In this document: positions 45,949-54,611 of the stretch, one piece after another
Layout: each line of letters opens with the position of its first letter
Position numbering within the stretch: position 1 is the stretch's first letter
Source of the DNA: Gordonia aichiensis NBRC 108223
GTDB lineage: Bacteria > Actinomycetota > Actinomycetes > Mycobacteriales > Mycobacteriaceae
Reading direction: 5' to 3'
Length of the DNA: 64,000 bases
NCBI RefSeq assembly: GCF_000332975.1
Contig: NZ_BANR01000006.1
Location: forward strand, 1 to 64,000
The notes under the pieces: model-generated
Told to the model about the DNA's origin: nothing
The model's database searches: none
What the model saw: the letters and a program-made list of their open reading frames with translations, nothing else
Position numbers and translations under genes: made by a program

Positions 45949-46795
45949 CACCGGATTTCCCGACGCCGACGCCGAGAACGACTTCGCACGTATGCGGCGA
46001 CAGGCCGAGCTCGCGCGCCTCACCCACTGGTTCACCCGTCAGCCCGCGGACGTCAACACGATCCTGCCCTTCGACGAGGTGGTACGCGCGTTGGGCCGAA
46101 CCGGGGAAACCAACCTGGGACTGCAGCAGGTCCCCGTCCGTGACATCGTCGGAAGCGTCGACCGTACAACGGATTTCGACAAGTACTTCCGGCCCACCTC
46201 GTCGCGCATCCGACAACGCTGGCAACGATTGGCCGCCGCGCAACGTCGAGGCGAGTCGGTGCCGCCGGTACTGCTGTACAAGATCGGATCGATGTACTTC
46301 GTGATCGACGGCCATCATCGCGTCTCGATCGCGATCGCACGTCACCTCGAGACGATCGACGCCTACGTCACCGAAATCCACACGCGTATCACTCCCGACG
46401 GCATCAACGCGCCGTCGGATCTCGTGCTGAAGGATCACCGTCGGCTTTTTCTGGCTCGTGTTCCACTGGCCGGAGCCCAGGCCGATGCCGTTCGCCTCTC
46501 CGACCCGTTCGCCTACGCCGAGTTGGCGGAGGCGGTAGAGGCATGGGGATTCAGGCTCAGCCAGGAACTCGGTGAGTTCGTCAGTCGGCAGGAGGCCGCG
46601 CGCCGGTGGTTCGGCGAGGAGTTCCTACCGGTCGTCAGAATGGCACGTCGCGCAGAGGTCCGGCCCGACATCACCGACGACGCGGAGCTGTACATGTGGG
46701 TCGCCGGCGAGCGATACCGTCTGGTGCGCAGGCACATCTGGGACGACGAGATCATCGACGAACTACGCGAACAGTCGCGGCGCAGGCGGCGCTAG
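45938..46795 (+). CDS. ParB-like nuclease-domain protein, non-partition type
   Basis: The 285-residue protein contains the ParB/sulfiredoxin-like motif VIDGHHRVSIAIARH (~123), preceded by a QQVPVRDIVGS strand characteristic of ParB N-terminal domains. A C-terminal segment with YMWVAGERYRLVRRHIWDDEI lies beyond the domain. It lacks the centromere-binding HTH and is not next to parA, so a segregation role is unlikely; some such proteins bind or hydrolyse CTP. The ATG lies 11 nt inside the phosphoesterase gene, so the pair probably works together. Confidence 0.7.
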   Translation: MARDTGFPDADAENDFARMRRQAELARLTHWFTRQPADVNTILPFDEVVRALGRTGETNLGLQQVPVRDIVGSVDRTTDFDKYFRPTSSRIRQRWQRLAAAQRRGESVPPVLLYKIGSMYFVIDGHHRVSIAIARHLETIDAYVTEIHTRITPDGINAPSDLVLKDHRRLFLARVPLAGAQADAVRLSDPFAYAELAEAVEAWGFRLSQELGEFVSRQEAARRWFGEEFLPVVRMARRAEVRPDITDDAELYMWVAGERYRLVRRHIWDDEIIDELREQSRRRRR

Positions 46796-46832
46796 TGGCG
46801 GCGTCCTTCTCCCGTGATCACGCGGGCCGGGA

Positions 46833-48008
46833 TCACCTGTGCCGCAAACTCGCACCGGACTGCTGATCGAACACCGCGATCTTGTCCGTGTCGAACACCA
46901 GCTCGGCGCGCGAGTTCTTCGTCACCGACGACTCGGGCGAGAGCCTTGCGACCATCTCGCCGGTACCGAGTTCTGATCCCGAATCGGCTGCCAACTCGGC
47001 CAGTGCGTCGTTGGCCGCGCGGTTGGAATCAATGGTGAAGTAGGCGTACTTGTCCGAACCCATGGACTCGAGAACATCGATGTCGGCGGTGAACGTGGTG
47101 CCGCGCGCTTTCACCGAGGGGTCGATCAACGTGGCGTCCTCGATCTGCTCCGGCCGGATGCCGATCAGTACCTCGCCGTTACTACCCTGGCTCTTCGCCT
47201 CGGCAGCAATGGCGTCGTGATCGCCGAGAACGAGCCGCCCCAGCGGGGTGTCGATCGCCTCGGCGCTCAGCGTTCCCGGCAGGAAGTTCATCGACGGCGA
47301 GCCGATGAATCCGGCGACGAACACGTTGACCGGGTCGTTGTAGAGCTCGTTGGGAGTCCCGACCTGCTGCACGTATCCGTTGCGCATCACCACAACACGA
47401 TCGCCGAGGGTCATCGCCTCCGTCTGATCGTGGGTGACGTAGACGGTCGTCGTGTTCAGTCGTGTCTGCAGTCGCGAGATCTCGGTGCGCATCTGTACTC
47501 GGAGCTTCGCGTCGAGGTTCGACAGGGGCTCATCCATCAGGAATGCCTTGGGCGACCGCACGATCGCGCGTCCCATGGCGACTCGCTGACGCTGACCACC
47601 CGACAGATTCGACGGCTTGCGGTCGAGGTACTGCTCGAGGTCGAGGATCTTCGCGGCCTCGTCGACCTTCTTGGTGATCTCGTCCTTCGGCAGTTTGGCG
47701 AGCGTGAGAGGGAACGCGATGTTCTGGCGCACCGTCATGTGCGGGTAGAGCGCGTAGCTCTGAAACACCATGGCGATGTCGCGGTCCTTGGGCGACTTGT
47801 CGTTGACCCGTTCGCCACCGATATACAGATCACCACTGCTGATGTCCTCGAGTCCGGCGATCATGTTGAGCGTCGTCGACTTTCCGCAACCCGACGGTCC
47901 GACAAGGATGATGAACTCGCCGTCGGCGATAGTGAGGGAGAAGTCGTGAACGGCGACAGTGCCGTCCGCGTACTTCTTGCTGACGTTGTCGAGCACGATG
48001 TCTGCCAT
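46833..48008 (-). CDS. sugC: trehalose ABC importer ATPase SugC
   Basis: The 391-residue ATPase belongs to the MalK/UgpC group. Walker [10 protein letters not shown] (~38), Q-loop [11 protein letters not shown], signature [15 protein letters not shown] (~133), Walker [13 protein letters not shown] and the H-loop region VTHDQTEA are visible, plus a C-terminal OB-fold regulatory domain (~245-391). Together with SugA, SugB and LpqY it would recycle trehalose released by mycolyltransferases (established for M. tuberculosis). It is last in the lpqY-sugABC operon, 5 nt after sugB. Confidence 0.95.
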   Translation of the reverse strand: MADIVLDNVSKKYADGTVAVHDFSLTIADGEFIILVGPSGCGKSTTLNMIAGLEDISSGDLYIGGERVNDKSPKDRDIAMVFQSYALYPHMTVRQNIAFPLTLAKLPKDEITKKVDEAAKILDLEQYLDRKPSNLSGGQRQRVAMGRAIVRSPKAFLMDEPLSNLDAKLRVQMRTEISRLQTRLNTTTVYVTHDQTEAMTLGDRVVVMRNGYVQQVGTPNELYNDPVNVFVAGFIGSPSMNFLPGTLSAEAIDTPLGRLVLGDHDAIAAEAKSQGSNGEVLIGIRPEQIEDATLIDPSVKARGTTFTADIDVLESMGSDKYAYFTIDSNRAANDALAELAADSGSELGTGEMVARLSPESSVTKNSRAELVFDTDKIAVFDQQSGASLRHR

Positions 48009-48013
48009 GGCGG

Positions 48014-48844
48014 CTATCCCTTCACCGCGCCGGAGGTCAAGCCGGCGACGATTCGACGTTGGAAGAAGAGCACAAAGATGATGATCGGAATGGTGATGAC
48101 CACCGCGGCGGCGGCGATGGAACCGGTCGGCTCCTCGAACTGTGAACTACCGGTGAAGTTCGCGATCGCGACCGGCGCCGTGATCGCCCGCTCGGTCGAC
48201 GTCAGCGACAACGCGAGGAGCAGGTCGTTCCACGCGAAGATGAACACCAGGATCGCAGCCGTGACCACGCCGGGCGCCGCCAATGGGGCGATCACCTTGC
48301 GAAACGCCTGAAAAGGCGTGGCGCCGTCCATCTTTGCTGCCTTCTCCAGTTCCCACGGGATCTCCCGGAAGAACGCCGACAGCGTGTAGATCGCCAGCGG
48401 CAGCGCAAAGGTGATGTACGGGAGGATCAGACCGAGCCAGGTGTCGAAGAGACCGATGCTGCGTTCGATGTTGAACAGCGGGGTCACCAGCGAGATCTGG
48501 GGGAACATCGCGATGAGCAGGGCGGCACCGACGAGCAGCTTCTTGCCGGGGAAGTCCAGCCGCGCAACGGCGTAGGCGGCCATCGTTCCGATCACGACAG
48601 CGATGAGAGTGGTGATCAAGCCGATCCCGAGTGAGTTGCGCAGTGCGGAGGTGAACGCGCTCGTCTGGAAGATCCCGGAATAGTTCTCGAGCGTCCAGTG
48701 GGTCGGGATGAAATTGCCGTCGGTCACGCTGCTCGCCGGTTTGAACGACAGGCTGATGATCCACAGCAGCGGAATGATCGCATAGAGCACGACCAGGATG
48801 TCGGCGATCAGCCAGCCGACCCGAGATTTGGCGGTGCGGTTCAT
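48014..48844 (-). CDS. sugB: trehalose ABC importer permease SugB
   Basis: This 276-residue inner-membrane permease has six helices. The conserved EAA loop is visible as [28 protein letters not shown] (positions ~180-208), which contacts SugC. The N-terminal helix ([19 protein letters not shown]) and family length are normal. It lies between sugA (6-nt gap) and sugC (5-nt gap). Confidence 0.95.
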   Translation of the reverse strand: MNRTAKSRVGWLIADILVVLYAIIPLLWIISLSFKPASSVTDGNFIPTHWTLENYSGIFQTSAFTSALRNSLGIGLITTLIAVVIGTMAAYAVARLDFPGKKLLVGAALLIAMFPQISLVTPLFNIERSIGLFDTWLGLILPYITFALPLAIYTLSAFFREIPWELEKAAKMDGATPFQAFRKVIAPLAAPGVVTAAILVFIFAWNDLLLALSLTSTERAITAPVAIANFTGSSQFEEPTGSIAAAAVVITIPIIIFVLFFQRRIVAGLTSGAVKG

Positions 48845-48850
48845 GGCGTC

Positions 48851-50128
48851 CTACCTCCCCTCGTTGTCGGAACCGGGCGCGGCCGTGCCGAAGCCCTTGA
48901 TGAAGATGAAGGCGATGATCGCGACACACACGAAGATCAGTATCGAGATCGCTGATCCCACACCGAGATTGAACGCCTTGAACAGGTTGTCGTAGCCGAG
49001 CATCGAGACCGAGTAGGTGTTGTTGTTGCCGGCCGTGAGCACGTAGATGTTGTCGAAGATCCGGAACGCGTCGAGCGTACGGAACAGCAGTGCGACCAGA
49101 ATCGCAGGCTTCATCATCGGAATGATGATGCGCCGCAGGCGCGTCCACGCCCCTGCACCGTCGACCTCCGCTGCCTTGAGTAGTTCGTCGGGGACCAATG
49201 CGAGACCGGCGAGGAGGAGCAGCGCCATGAACGGGGTCGTCTTCCAGACCTCGGCGAGCACGATGATCGCCAGCGACGGCCACTGCTGGGTCAGCGGGGC
49301 GCTGCCGTCGGGCAGCAGATTCGCGAGATAACCGGTACCGGGAGTCCAGGCGTAGTACCACGAGAAGGCTGCCGCAACGGTCACGATGCCGTAGGGAATC
49401 AGCACGACGGTCCGTATCACGCCACGTCCGAAGATGGTGCGGTGCATCACGATGGCGATCGCCATGCCCAGGACCAACTCGATGACGACCGACACCACTG
49501 TGATCCCGATCGTGACGAGAAGCGCCGTCCACCAGTAGTTGGAACTGAGCACGGTGCCGTAGTTGCTGAACCAGGTGAACTCGCGCTCGCCGGGTGCGGA
49601 GAGACTCGACTTGTTGAGCGACAGCCAGAATGCGTAGACGATCGGGTATGCGGTGACCACCAGCATGAGGATCACGGCTGGGGCGATCAGCCAGTACGCG
49701 AGTCGACGCTCCTGCTTCTTGCCCTCACTCACCTCACGGGATCGCGTGACGCGCTTCGAGTGCTCTGGACGCGCCAGGGTAGCCGTCGCGCCACCGCCTG
49801 CCCGACCGCTGCTTTCCGCGCGTGCGGCAGCGCCGACGACCGTCGCCTCCGCCGCCGTGGGTGTCAGGGGCGCCGACTTCTCCGGTGACGGACCGCCGAC
49901 CGTCGGCGCGGCATGCTCGGGCTCGCCGCCAACGGGCTTTCCGAGTCGCTCCGGCGGTGTCCACGCGTCCGAATGCACGGTGCGACCGTACGATCCCGGC
50001 CCGTGCCCGGCTCCGGACCTGTCCATCGTGGCCGAGTCCCCGATCTCGTCACCGTCTCCGGGCAGCGCGTGCCTGCCCCTGCGGTCCTCGGCCGGGTCGT
50101 TACCCGTGCCGTCGTTACCAGATGTCAT
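48851..50128 (-). CDS. sugA: trehalose ABC importer permease SugA with long N-terminal extension
   Basis: The 425-residue permease has a conserved body starting at KKQERRLAYWLIAPAVI (~136) and an EAA-type loop with ELLKAAEVDGAGAWTRLRRI. The first ~135 residues are Gly/Pro/Ala/Asp-rich and apparently disordered; M. tuberculosis SugA is about 300 residues without this part. The start is not an artefact of annotation because ATG 50128 overlaps the lpqY stop as ATGA. Function of the cytosolic extension is unknown; it could be an interaction or regulatory tail. Confidence 0.93.
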   Translation of the reverse strand: MTSGNDGTGNDPAEDRRGRHALPGDGDEIGDSATMDRSGAGHGPGSYGRTVHSDAWTPPERLGKPVGGEPEHAAPTVGGPSPEKSAPLTPTAAEATVVGAAARAESSGRAGGGATATLARPEHSKRVTRSREVSEGKKQERRLAYWLIAPAVILMLVVTAYPIVYAFWLSLNKSSLSAPGEREFTWFSNYGTVLSSNYWWTALLVTIGITVVSVVIELVLGMAIAIVMHRTIFGRGVIRTVVLIPYGIVTVAAAFSWYYAWTPGTGYLANLLPDGSAPLTQQWPSLAIIVLAEVWKTTPFMALLLLAGLALVPDELLKAAEVDGAGAWTRLRRIIIPMMKPAILVALLFRTLDAFRIFDNIYVLTAGNNNTYSVSMLGYDNLFKAFNLGVGSAISILIFVCVAIIAFIFIKGFGTAAPGSDNEGR

Positions 50129-51672
50129 GGGATGAGTCCCTCCCCGTCGATCGCCTTCTGCACCTGCTCGGCCAACTGGTCGACGAGGGTCTCGGGGTCC
50201 CAGGAACCGACCGGAGAGAGCTTGGCCTGCAGCAGCGTCGAGATCGCTTGGTAGTCGGGTGATTTCGGCCGCAGTGCGGCATGTTCGGGTTCGAGCTGGA
50301 GTTTGATGTCATCGGCCATCGGATAAGCAGCACGGAAATCGGGATCGCTGTACAGCGACGAGATGACCGGCGGCGTACCCGCATCGATCGAATAGAACTT
50401 CTGCGCGCGAGCATTGGTCAGGCACATCGCAGCCTCGAAGGCGAGGTCTTTCTGCTGCGACGTGTTCGCCACCGCGATGTTCAGACCACCGACCGTGCTC
50501 TTCGCCGGAATTCCCTCTGTCACGCCGGGATACGGCGCGAAGTCGAACTTCTGCCGAACCGCACGTGTCACCGGCGCCAACTGCTCGTCGGTAGGTGTCT
50601 TGTCCTTGTCGGCGAAGAGACCCGAATACTGCTGCACATCGGTCAGGAACGGCACGCTGCCCGCGGCCGCATTCTCGCGCATCGAGGACAACACGAACGG
50701 CCAGTTGACCTGATAGATCGCCTTACCGGTCTCCATTCCGAGGCGCGAGCTGGTCTCGTCGCCGTTGGTCAACGAGGGATCGTGTCCAGGCGCGGTCGCG
50801 ACCGCCTTGAGTACCTGCAGTGCCTTCACCGTGGCAGCGCGGTGTTCGGGGGTGTCGTTGAGCGTCACCTTGTTCGGGTCGTCGGGATCGACCACCTCGC
50901 CACCCGCACTTGCGAGCACCGAGTTGAACCAGACCATCAAGCCTTCGTACTGCTTGCCCTGCACCATGATGTAGCTCGGTCCGCCTTTGGCGAGGCTCTT
51001 GGTGGAGTCGGCGACCATGCCGTCCCACGTCTTCGCGGGTTGGCTCTTGTCGAGCGTCTCACGCAGAACATCCTTGCGGTACCAGAGCAATTGGGTGTTG
51101 GTCCAGATCGGGATCGCATACAGTCGCTCGGCGTCGTCGTGCTTGGTCTTCCATTTCGCAGTCTCCAGCGGTCCGCCGAGCGTGCGTCCCTCGACCTCGC
51201 CGGTGAGATTGTCGGGAACCGGTGTGAGCCATCCGGCGTCGGCGAACTCGGCGGTCCACACGACGTCCATACCCATCAGATCGAGACTCTTGTCGTTACC
51301 CGACAGGCGCCGCGCCAGCTGCAGACGCTGGTCGTCGGCGGCCTTCGGCAACGTGGTGGTCACGATGCGGTATCGACCGTCGGACTCCTGGGAACACTTG
51401 TCGCCCATGGCTCTGATCGAATCGGCGCCGTCTGCGGGCGGATAGAGATTCAGGACGCCCGGCTCGTGGCCGGATCCGCACGCCGAGACGATCGGCAGCG
51501 CCGTGGCCAGTGCTGCAGCGGCTACCACCGCCTTTATCGACATCCGTCGCGATCGGCTGCGCTTCACTGATCGATCGATGGCCGTGGCGCCGTTCGATCC
51601 ACGACCGCAGTCTCCTACTCCCGTATCCCTCTCGCCATTCCCACTACCGATCTGCTCACCGTCGCTCCGCAC
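50125..51672 (-). CDS. lpqY: trehalose-binding lipoprotein LpqY
   Basis: The 515-residue substrate-binding lipoprotein has a hydrophobic signal core SIKAVVAAAALATALPIV followed by lipobox SAC-G, then a two-lobed sugar-binding fold (MGMDVVWTAEFADAGWL, YAIPIWTNTQLLWYR, GKAIYQVNWPF). GTG 51672 is preceded by the strong site AAGGAGG with a short 4-nt spacer, which would give an unusually long ~45-residue N-region. GTG 51567 would give a normal signal peptide. It is the first gene of lpqY-sugABC, with its own promoter ~65 nt upstream. Confidence 0.93.
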   Translation of the reverse strand: MRSDGEQIGSGNGERDTGVGDCGRGSNGATAIDRSVKRSRSRRMSIKAVVAAAALATALPIVSACGSGHEPGVLNLYPPADGADSIRAMGDKCSQESDGRYRIVTTTLPKAADDQRLQLARRLSGNDKSLDLMGMDVVWTAEFADAGWLTPVPDNLTGEVEGRTLGGPLETAKWKTKHDDAERLYAIPIWTNTQLLWYRKDVLRETLDKSQPAKTWDGMVADSTKSLAKGGPSYIMVQGKQYEGLMVWFNSVLASAGGEVVDPDDPNKVTLNDTPEHRAATVKALQVLKAVATAPGHDPSLTNGDETSSRLGMETGKAIYQVNWPFVLSSMRENAAAGSVPFLTDVQQYSGLFADKDKTPTDEQLAPVTRAVRQKFDFAPYPGVTEGIPAKSTVGGLNIAVANTSQQKDLAFEAAMCLTNARAQKFYSIDAGTPPVISSLYSDPDFRAAYPMADDIKLQLEPEHAALRPKSPDYQAISTLLQAKLSPVGSWDPETLVDQLAEQVQKAIDGEGLIP

Positions 51673-51735
51673 GCAGCCTCCTTGATGTCGCACGCAGCAC
51701 AGCACGCGTCACCGCGAGCCATGGCGTTGAGAGCT

Positions 51736-51765
51736 ACGCTAGCCCGGCGCGGTAGTGACAAGCAA
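51736..51765 (-). promoter_or_regulatory. housekeeping-type promoter of lpqY-sugABC
   Basis: On the minus strand TTGCTT (51765-51760), 18 bp, TAGCGT (51741-51736). The leader to GTG 51672 is about 60 nt. It implies transcription independent of the upstream small membrane-protein gene. Confidence 0.5.
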
Positions 51766-51838
51766 CACATTCGGCGCGACCGTGCCAATGTTGGGTGAAC
51801 ACGCAGGAATCAAGGGCGAGTGGGGCGTCGCCGACGAC

Positions 51839-52327
51839 TCAGGGGTTGAGGCGTGCCAGCATGTCGCGGGCCTTCTCGGCGCTCTTCGGGTCGCAGAGCA
51901 CGTCGTAGCGTCCGGCGACGAGCTGCATCGTCGACGCGAAGTCGCGCTGCCCACGAGTCGCCGCATACGGGATCGTCGTCGAGATGACGCCGAAGACGAC
52001 GCCGCCGACGAGACCGAACAGGATCGGCACGAACGGATTACCGCTGACCACGAGTGAGACCAGGAGCCCGAAGAACAGGCCGAGCCACGCACCGGAGACG
52101 ATGCCGCCGCCGATCACCTTGCCCCATGTGAGTCGACCGATGACACGCTCGACCTGCATCAGGTCGACACCGACGATCGTGACGTCCTGAACGGTGAAGT
52201 TCTCGTCGGAGAGATAGTCGACGGCGCGTTGTGCCTCAGCGTAAGTCGAGTACGAGCCGATCGGCCAGCCTTTCGGCGGCGTCGGGAGACCGGGGGTCTG
52301 CCGACCGGAACTCATCGGGTTGGTCAT
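51839..52327 (-). CDS. Rv1234-like small membrane protein (general stress 17M-like fold)
   Basis: This 162-residue protein begins with a soluble segment GWPIGSYSTYAEAQRAVDYLSDENF, like general-stress 17M domains, then has two glycine-rich membrane helices (VIGGGIVSGAWLGLFFGLLV and PFVPILFGLVGGVVFGVI), and ends with a short region carrying YDVLCDPKSAEKARDML. The same gene lies immediately upstream of lpqY in M. tuberculosis. ATG 52327 has GGAGG 7 nt upstream. Function unknown; a regulatory or chaperone link to the sugar importer is only suggested by synteny. Confidence 0.8.
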   Translation of the reverse strand: MTNPMSSGRQTPGLPTPPKGWPIGSYSTYAEAQRAVDYLSDENFTVQDVTIVGVDLMQVERVIGRLTWGKVIGGGIVSGAWLGLFFGLLVSLVVSGNPFVPILFGLVGGVVFGVISTTIPYAATRGQRDFASTMQLVAGRYDVLCDPKSAEKARDMLARLNP

Positions 52328-52349
52328 GTCATGTCCTCCACTCGGCCAC

Positions 52350-52355
52350 TACCCT
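52350..52355 (+). promoter_or_regulatory. -10 box of the MgtE_N/CBS gene
   Basis: TACCCT, 7 nt, then ATG 52363, in a 35-nt divergent gap. Confidence 0.42.
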
Positions 52356-52362
52356 TACCCCC

Positions 52363-53694
52363 ATGGCGTCGGTGAGCAAGGTCTTCGTGGCCAGATTAGT
52401 CGGATTGGCGGTCCTTGGTCCTGACGGTGAGTCGATCGGCCGTGTCCGCGATGCCGTGATTGCCGTCCGCCTGCCCGGACAGCAGCCGCGCGTGCTCGGG
52501 CTCGCCGTCGAATTGGCCACGCGCCGAAGGATCTTCGTGCCCATGCTTCGGGTGACCTCCATCGATCCCACCGCGGTCACACTCAACACCGGAACCGTCA
52601 GCCTGCGACGGCTGCACCTGCGTCCGGGCGAGGCACTTGCGATCGGACAGATCCTGGATTCGCGCGTCCGGATCGACGACCCCGACCACGACGATCTCGC
52701 GGGCATCGACATGGTCGTCGTCGACCTCGGGATCGAGCGCACCCGAACTCGTGACTGGGTCGTGTCACGTGTCGCGGCACGTCCGGCACGCCGAGGACTG
52801 CGACGCGGCGAAACCATTGTGGTGGAGTGGAATCGGGTACACGGACTCACCCAGAGCGCCCTCGAACTGCCGGGGCAGGGCGTGGCGCAGGCACTTTCCC
52901 AGTTCGAGGGGATGCGGGCCGCCGACGTCGCCAACGCGCTGCGCGAGCTTCCGCCGAAACGCCGGGACGAGATCGCCGAGGCACTCGACGACGAGCGCCT
53001 CGCCGACGTGCTGCAGGAGTTGCCGCCCGACGACCAGACCGACGTGCTTGCGCACCTCGACGTCGAACGCGCCGCAGACGTGCTCGAGGCCATGGATCCC
53101 GACGACGCCGCCGATCTACTCGGCGAACTGTCCGACACCGAGGCCGAGTCGCTGCTCGAGCGCATGGATCCGCAGGAGTCCGAACCCGTGCGACGGCTGC
53201 TGACCCACTCGCCCGACACCGCCGGCGGACTCATGACCTCCGAGCCGCTGATCGTGACGGCGTCGACCACCATCGCCGAGGCGCTCGCACGCGTGCGCGA
53301 TCCCGACGTCACTCCCGCTGCGGCCAGCATGATCTTCGTCGTGCGACCACCGACCGCCACCCCGACCGGCCGCTATCTGGGATGTGTGCACCTGCAGGCA
53401 CTGCTACGCGAGCCACCTGCGAACATCGTCGGTGGCATCCTCGATGCGGATCTGCAGTCGTTGCACCCCGACGATTCGCTCGAGACCGTCACTCGCTATT
53501 TCGCGACATACAACCTCGTCTGCGGCCCGGTGGTCGATGACGAGAACCATCTCCTCGGAGCGGTCAGCGTCGACGACCTCCTCGACGAGATGCTCCCGCG
53601 TGATTGGCGTGAGAAAGAACCCGAAGACGACGAACCAGAGTCGACAACAGCGGACGCCGCGAGCGGCACCGGCACACCAGGAGCGAGCGTATGA
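52363..53694 (+). CDS. PRC-barrel / MgtE N-terminal / CBS domain protein (Rv1232c-like)
   Basis: The 443-residue soluble protein starts with a PRC-barrel-like domain repeated twice (LVGLAVLGPDGESIGRVRDAV; DDLAGIDMVVVDLG). A MgtE_N superhelix follows, with the repeats MRAADVANALRELPPKRR, DVLQELPPDDQTDVL and VLEAMDPDDAADLLGEL, then a CBS pair (TSEPLIVTASTTIAEAL; LHPDDSLETVTRYF). It lacks the MgtE membrane pore, so it is not itself a Mg2+ channel but may sense Mg2+ or nucleotides. It overlaps the DUF1003 gene by 4 nt, and the pair is conserved in M. tuberculosis. Confidence 0.88.
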   Translation: MASVSKVFVARLVGLAVLGPDGESIGRVRDAVIAVRLPGQQPRVLGLAVELATRRRIFVPMLRVTSIDPTAVTLNTGTVSLRRLHLRPGEALAIGQILDSRVRIDDPDHDDLAGIDMVVVDLGIERTRTRDWVVSRVAARPARRGLRRGETIVVEWNRVHGLTQSALELPGQGVAQALSQFEGMRAADVANALRELPPKRRDEIAEALDDERLADVLQELPPDDQTDVLAHLDVERAADVLEAMDPDDAADLLGELSDTEAESLLERMDPQESEPVRRLLTHSPDTAGGLMTSEPLIVTASTTIAEALARVRDPDVTPAAASMIFVVRPPTATPTGRYLGCVHLQALLREPPANIVGGILDADLQSLHPDDSLETVTRYFATYNLVCGPVVDDENHLLGAVSVDDLLDEMLPRDWREKEPEDDEPESTTADAASGTGTPGASV

Positions 53695-54254
53695 CGAGCG
53701 AGCAGAGCACCCGCCGCCTCGACACACCGCGCGTCAACCGGCGTCCGTCGTTCCACGTCGACAGCGACCTGGTCGGGATGTATGCCGAGCGGATCGCACG
53801 GTTCCTCGGCACCGGCCGCTACCTCGCTATCCAGACGGTAATTGTCATCGTGTGGATCATCCTCAACCTGAGCTGGGTGGCGCTGCGCTTCGACCCGTAT
53901 CCGTTCATCCTGCTCAATCTGGCTTTTTCCACCCAGGCTGCCTACGCGGCCCCGTTGATCCTCCTGGCACAGAACCGGCAGGAAAACCGTGACCGCGTCG
54001 CGCTCGACGAGGATCGTGCGCGCGCCGCCCAGACAAAGGCCGACACGGAGTTCCTCGCACGCGAGCTCGCCGCGGTTCGGCTCGCGGTCGGCGACACAGT
54101 CACCCGCGACTACCTACGCAAAGAACTCGACGACATGCTCGACGACCTCGCCGACCGGCTCGTCGCGCGCCTCGACGGACTCGACGGCGCCACCGCGAAC
54201 GGCGACAGCACGCAGTCGTCGACGAGGACGCGGCGCCACCACCCAGATCGGTGA
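53691..54254 (+). CDS. DUF1003 membrane protein
   Basis: This 187-residue DUF1003 protein has the motif YAERIARFLGTGRYL before the first membrane helix (AIQTVIVIVWIILNLSW), then FDPYPFILLNLAFSTQAAYAAPLILLAQNRQ, the family signature, forming the second helix. The C-terminal ~80 residues are a charged coiled coil (DRARAAQTKADTEFLAREL) and a Thr/Ser-rich tail. It starts with an ATGA overlap on the MgtE_N/CBS gene, so the two are coupled. Function unknown; the pairing suggests a membrane-linked sensing module. Confidence 0.88.
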   Translation: MTSEQSTRRLDTPRVNRRPSFHVDSDLVGMYAERIARFLGTGRYLAIQTVIVIVWIILNLSWVALRFDPYPFILLNLAFSTQAAYAAPLILLAQNRQENRDRVALDEDRARAAQTKADTEFLARELAAVRLAVGDTVTRDYLRKELDDMLDDLADRLVARLDGLDGATANGDSTQSSTRTRRHHPDR

Positions 54255-54611
54255 GCCCCGGTCACCGACGGTTCGTACCGAGGATCGTCGGCGCGGCGCC
54301 GTTCATCGTGAGCGCGGCGACGACTCGTCGAAGGGGCGTAACTTCGCCGCCAGATCACGCGATGACTTTCACATGGTGAACTTTTGTGGGGGTTCCGCAA
54401 TCGGACGCATGACCCATATGTATGGTGGGTCACAGCCGGAGCGCCGTAGATACCACGATGACGGCGACGCCCGGCGTTTCTTTCCGGGGTGGGCCCTCCT
54501 GCTCGTGCACGGCACGACGCGATGGGTGCCGGCGGACTGTGGAGGCAACGGAGTGTCGATGATGGGTCACATTCGGCGAACGGGTGGCAGCGAGCTCGGA
54601 GGAGTCCGAGG
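54255..54611 (+). promoter_or_regulatory. long leader of the transglycosylase gene, with inverted repeat
   Basis: 357 nt without a gene. It holds the perfect dyad TGACCCA-N9-TGGGTCA at 54410-54432, whose centre contains TATGTATGG (a possible extended -10), and a small CGAAG/CTTCG hairpin around 54330. Long leaders with riboswitches are common before peptidoglycan-lytic genes, but no motif I know could be matched. Confidence 0.35.

Noticed and set aside
54255-54611. c-di-AMP (ydaO-type) riboswitch before the transglycosylase gene
   Set aside because: Expected from gene function, but I could not match the conserved cores; only a simple dyad is present.
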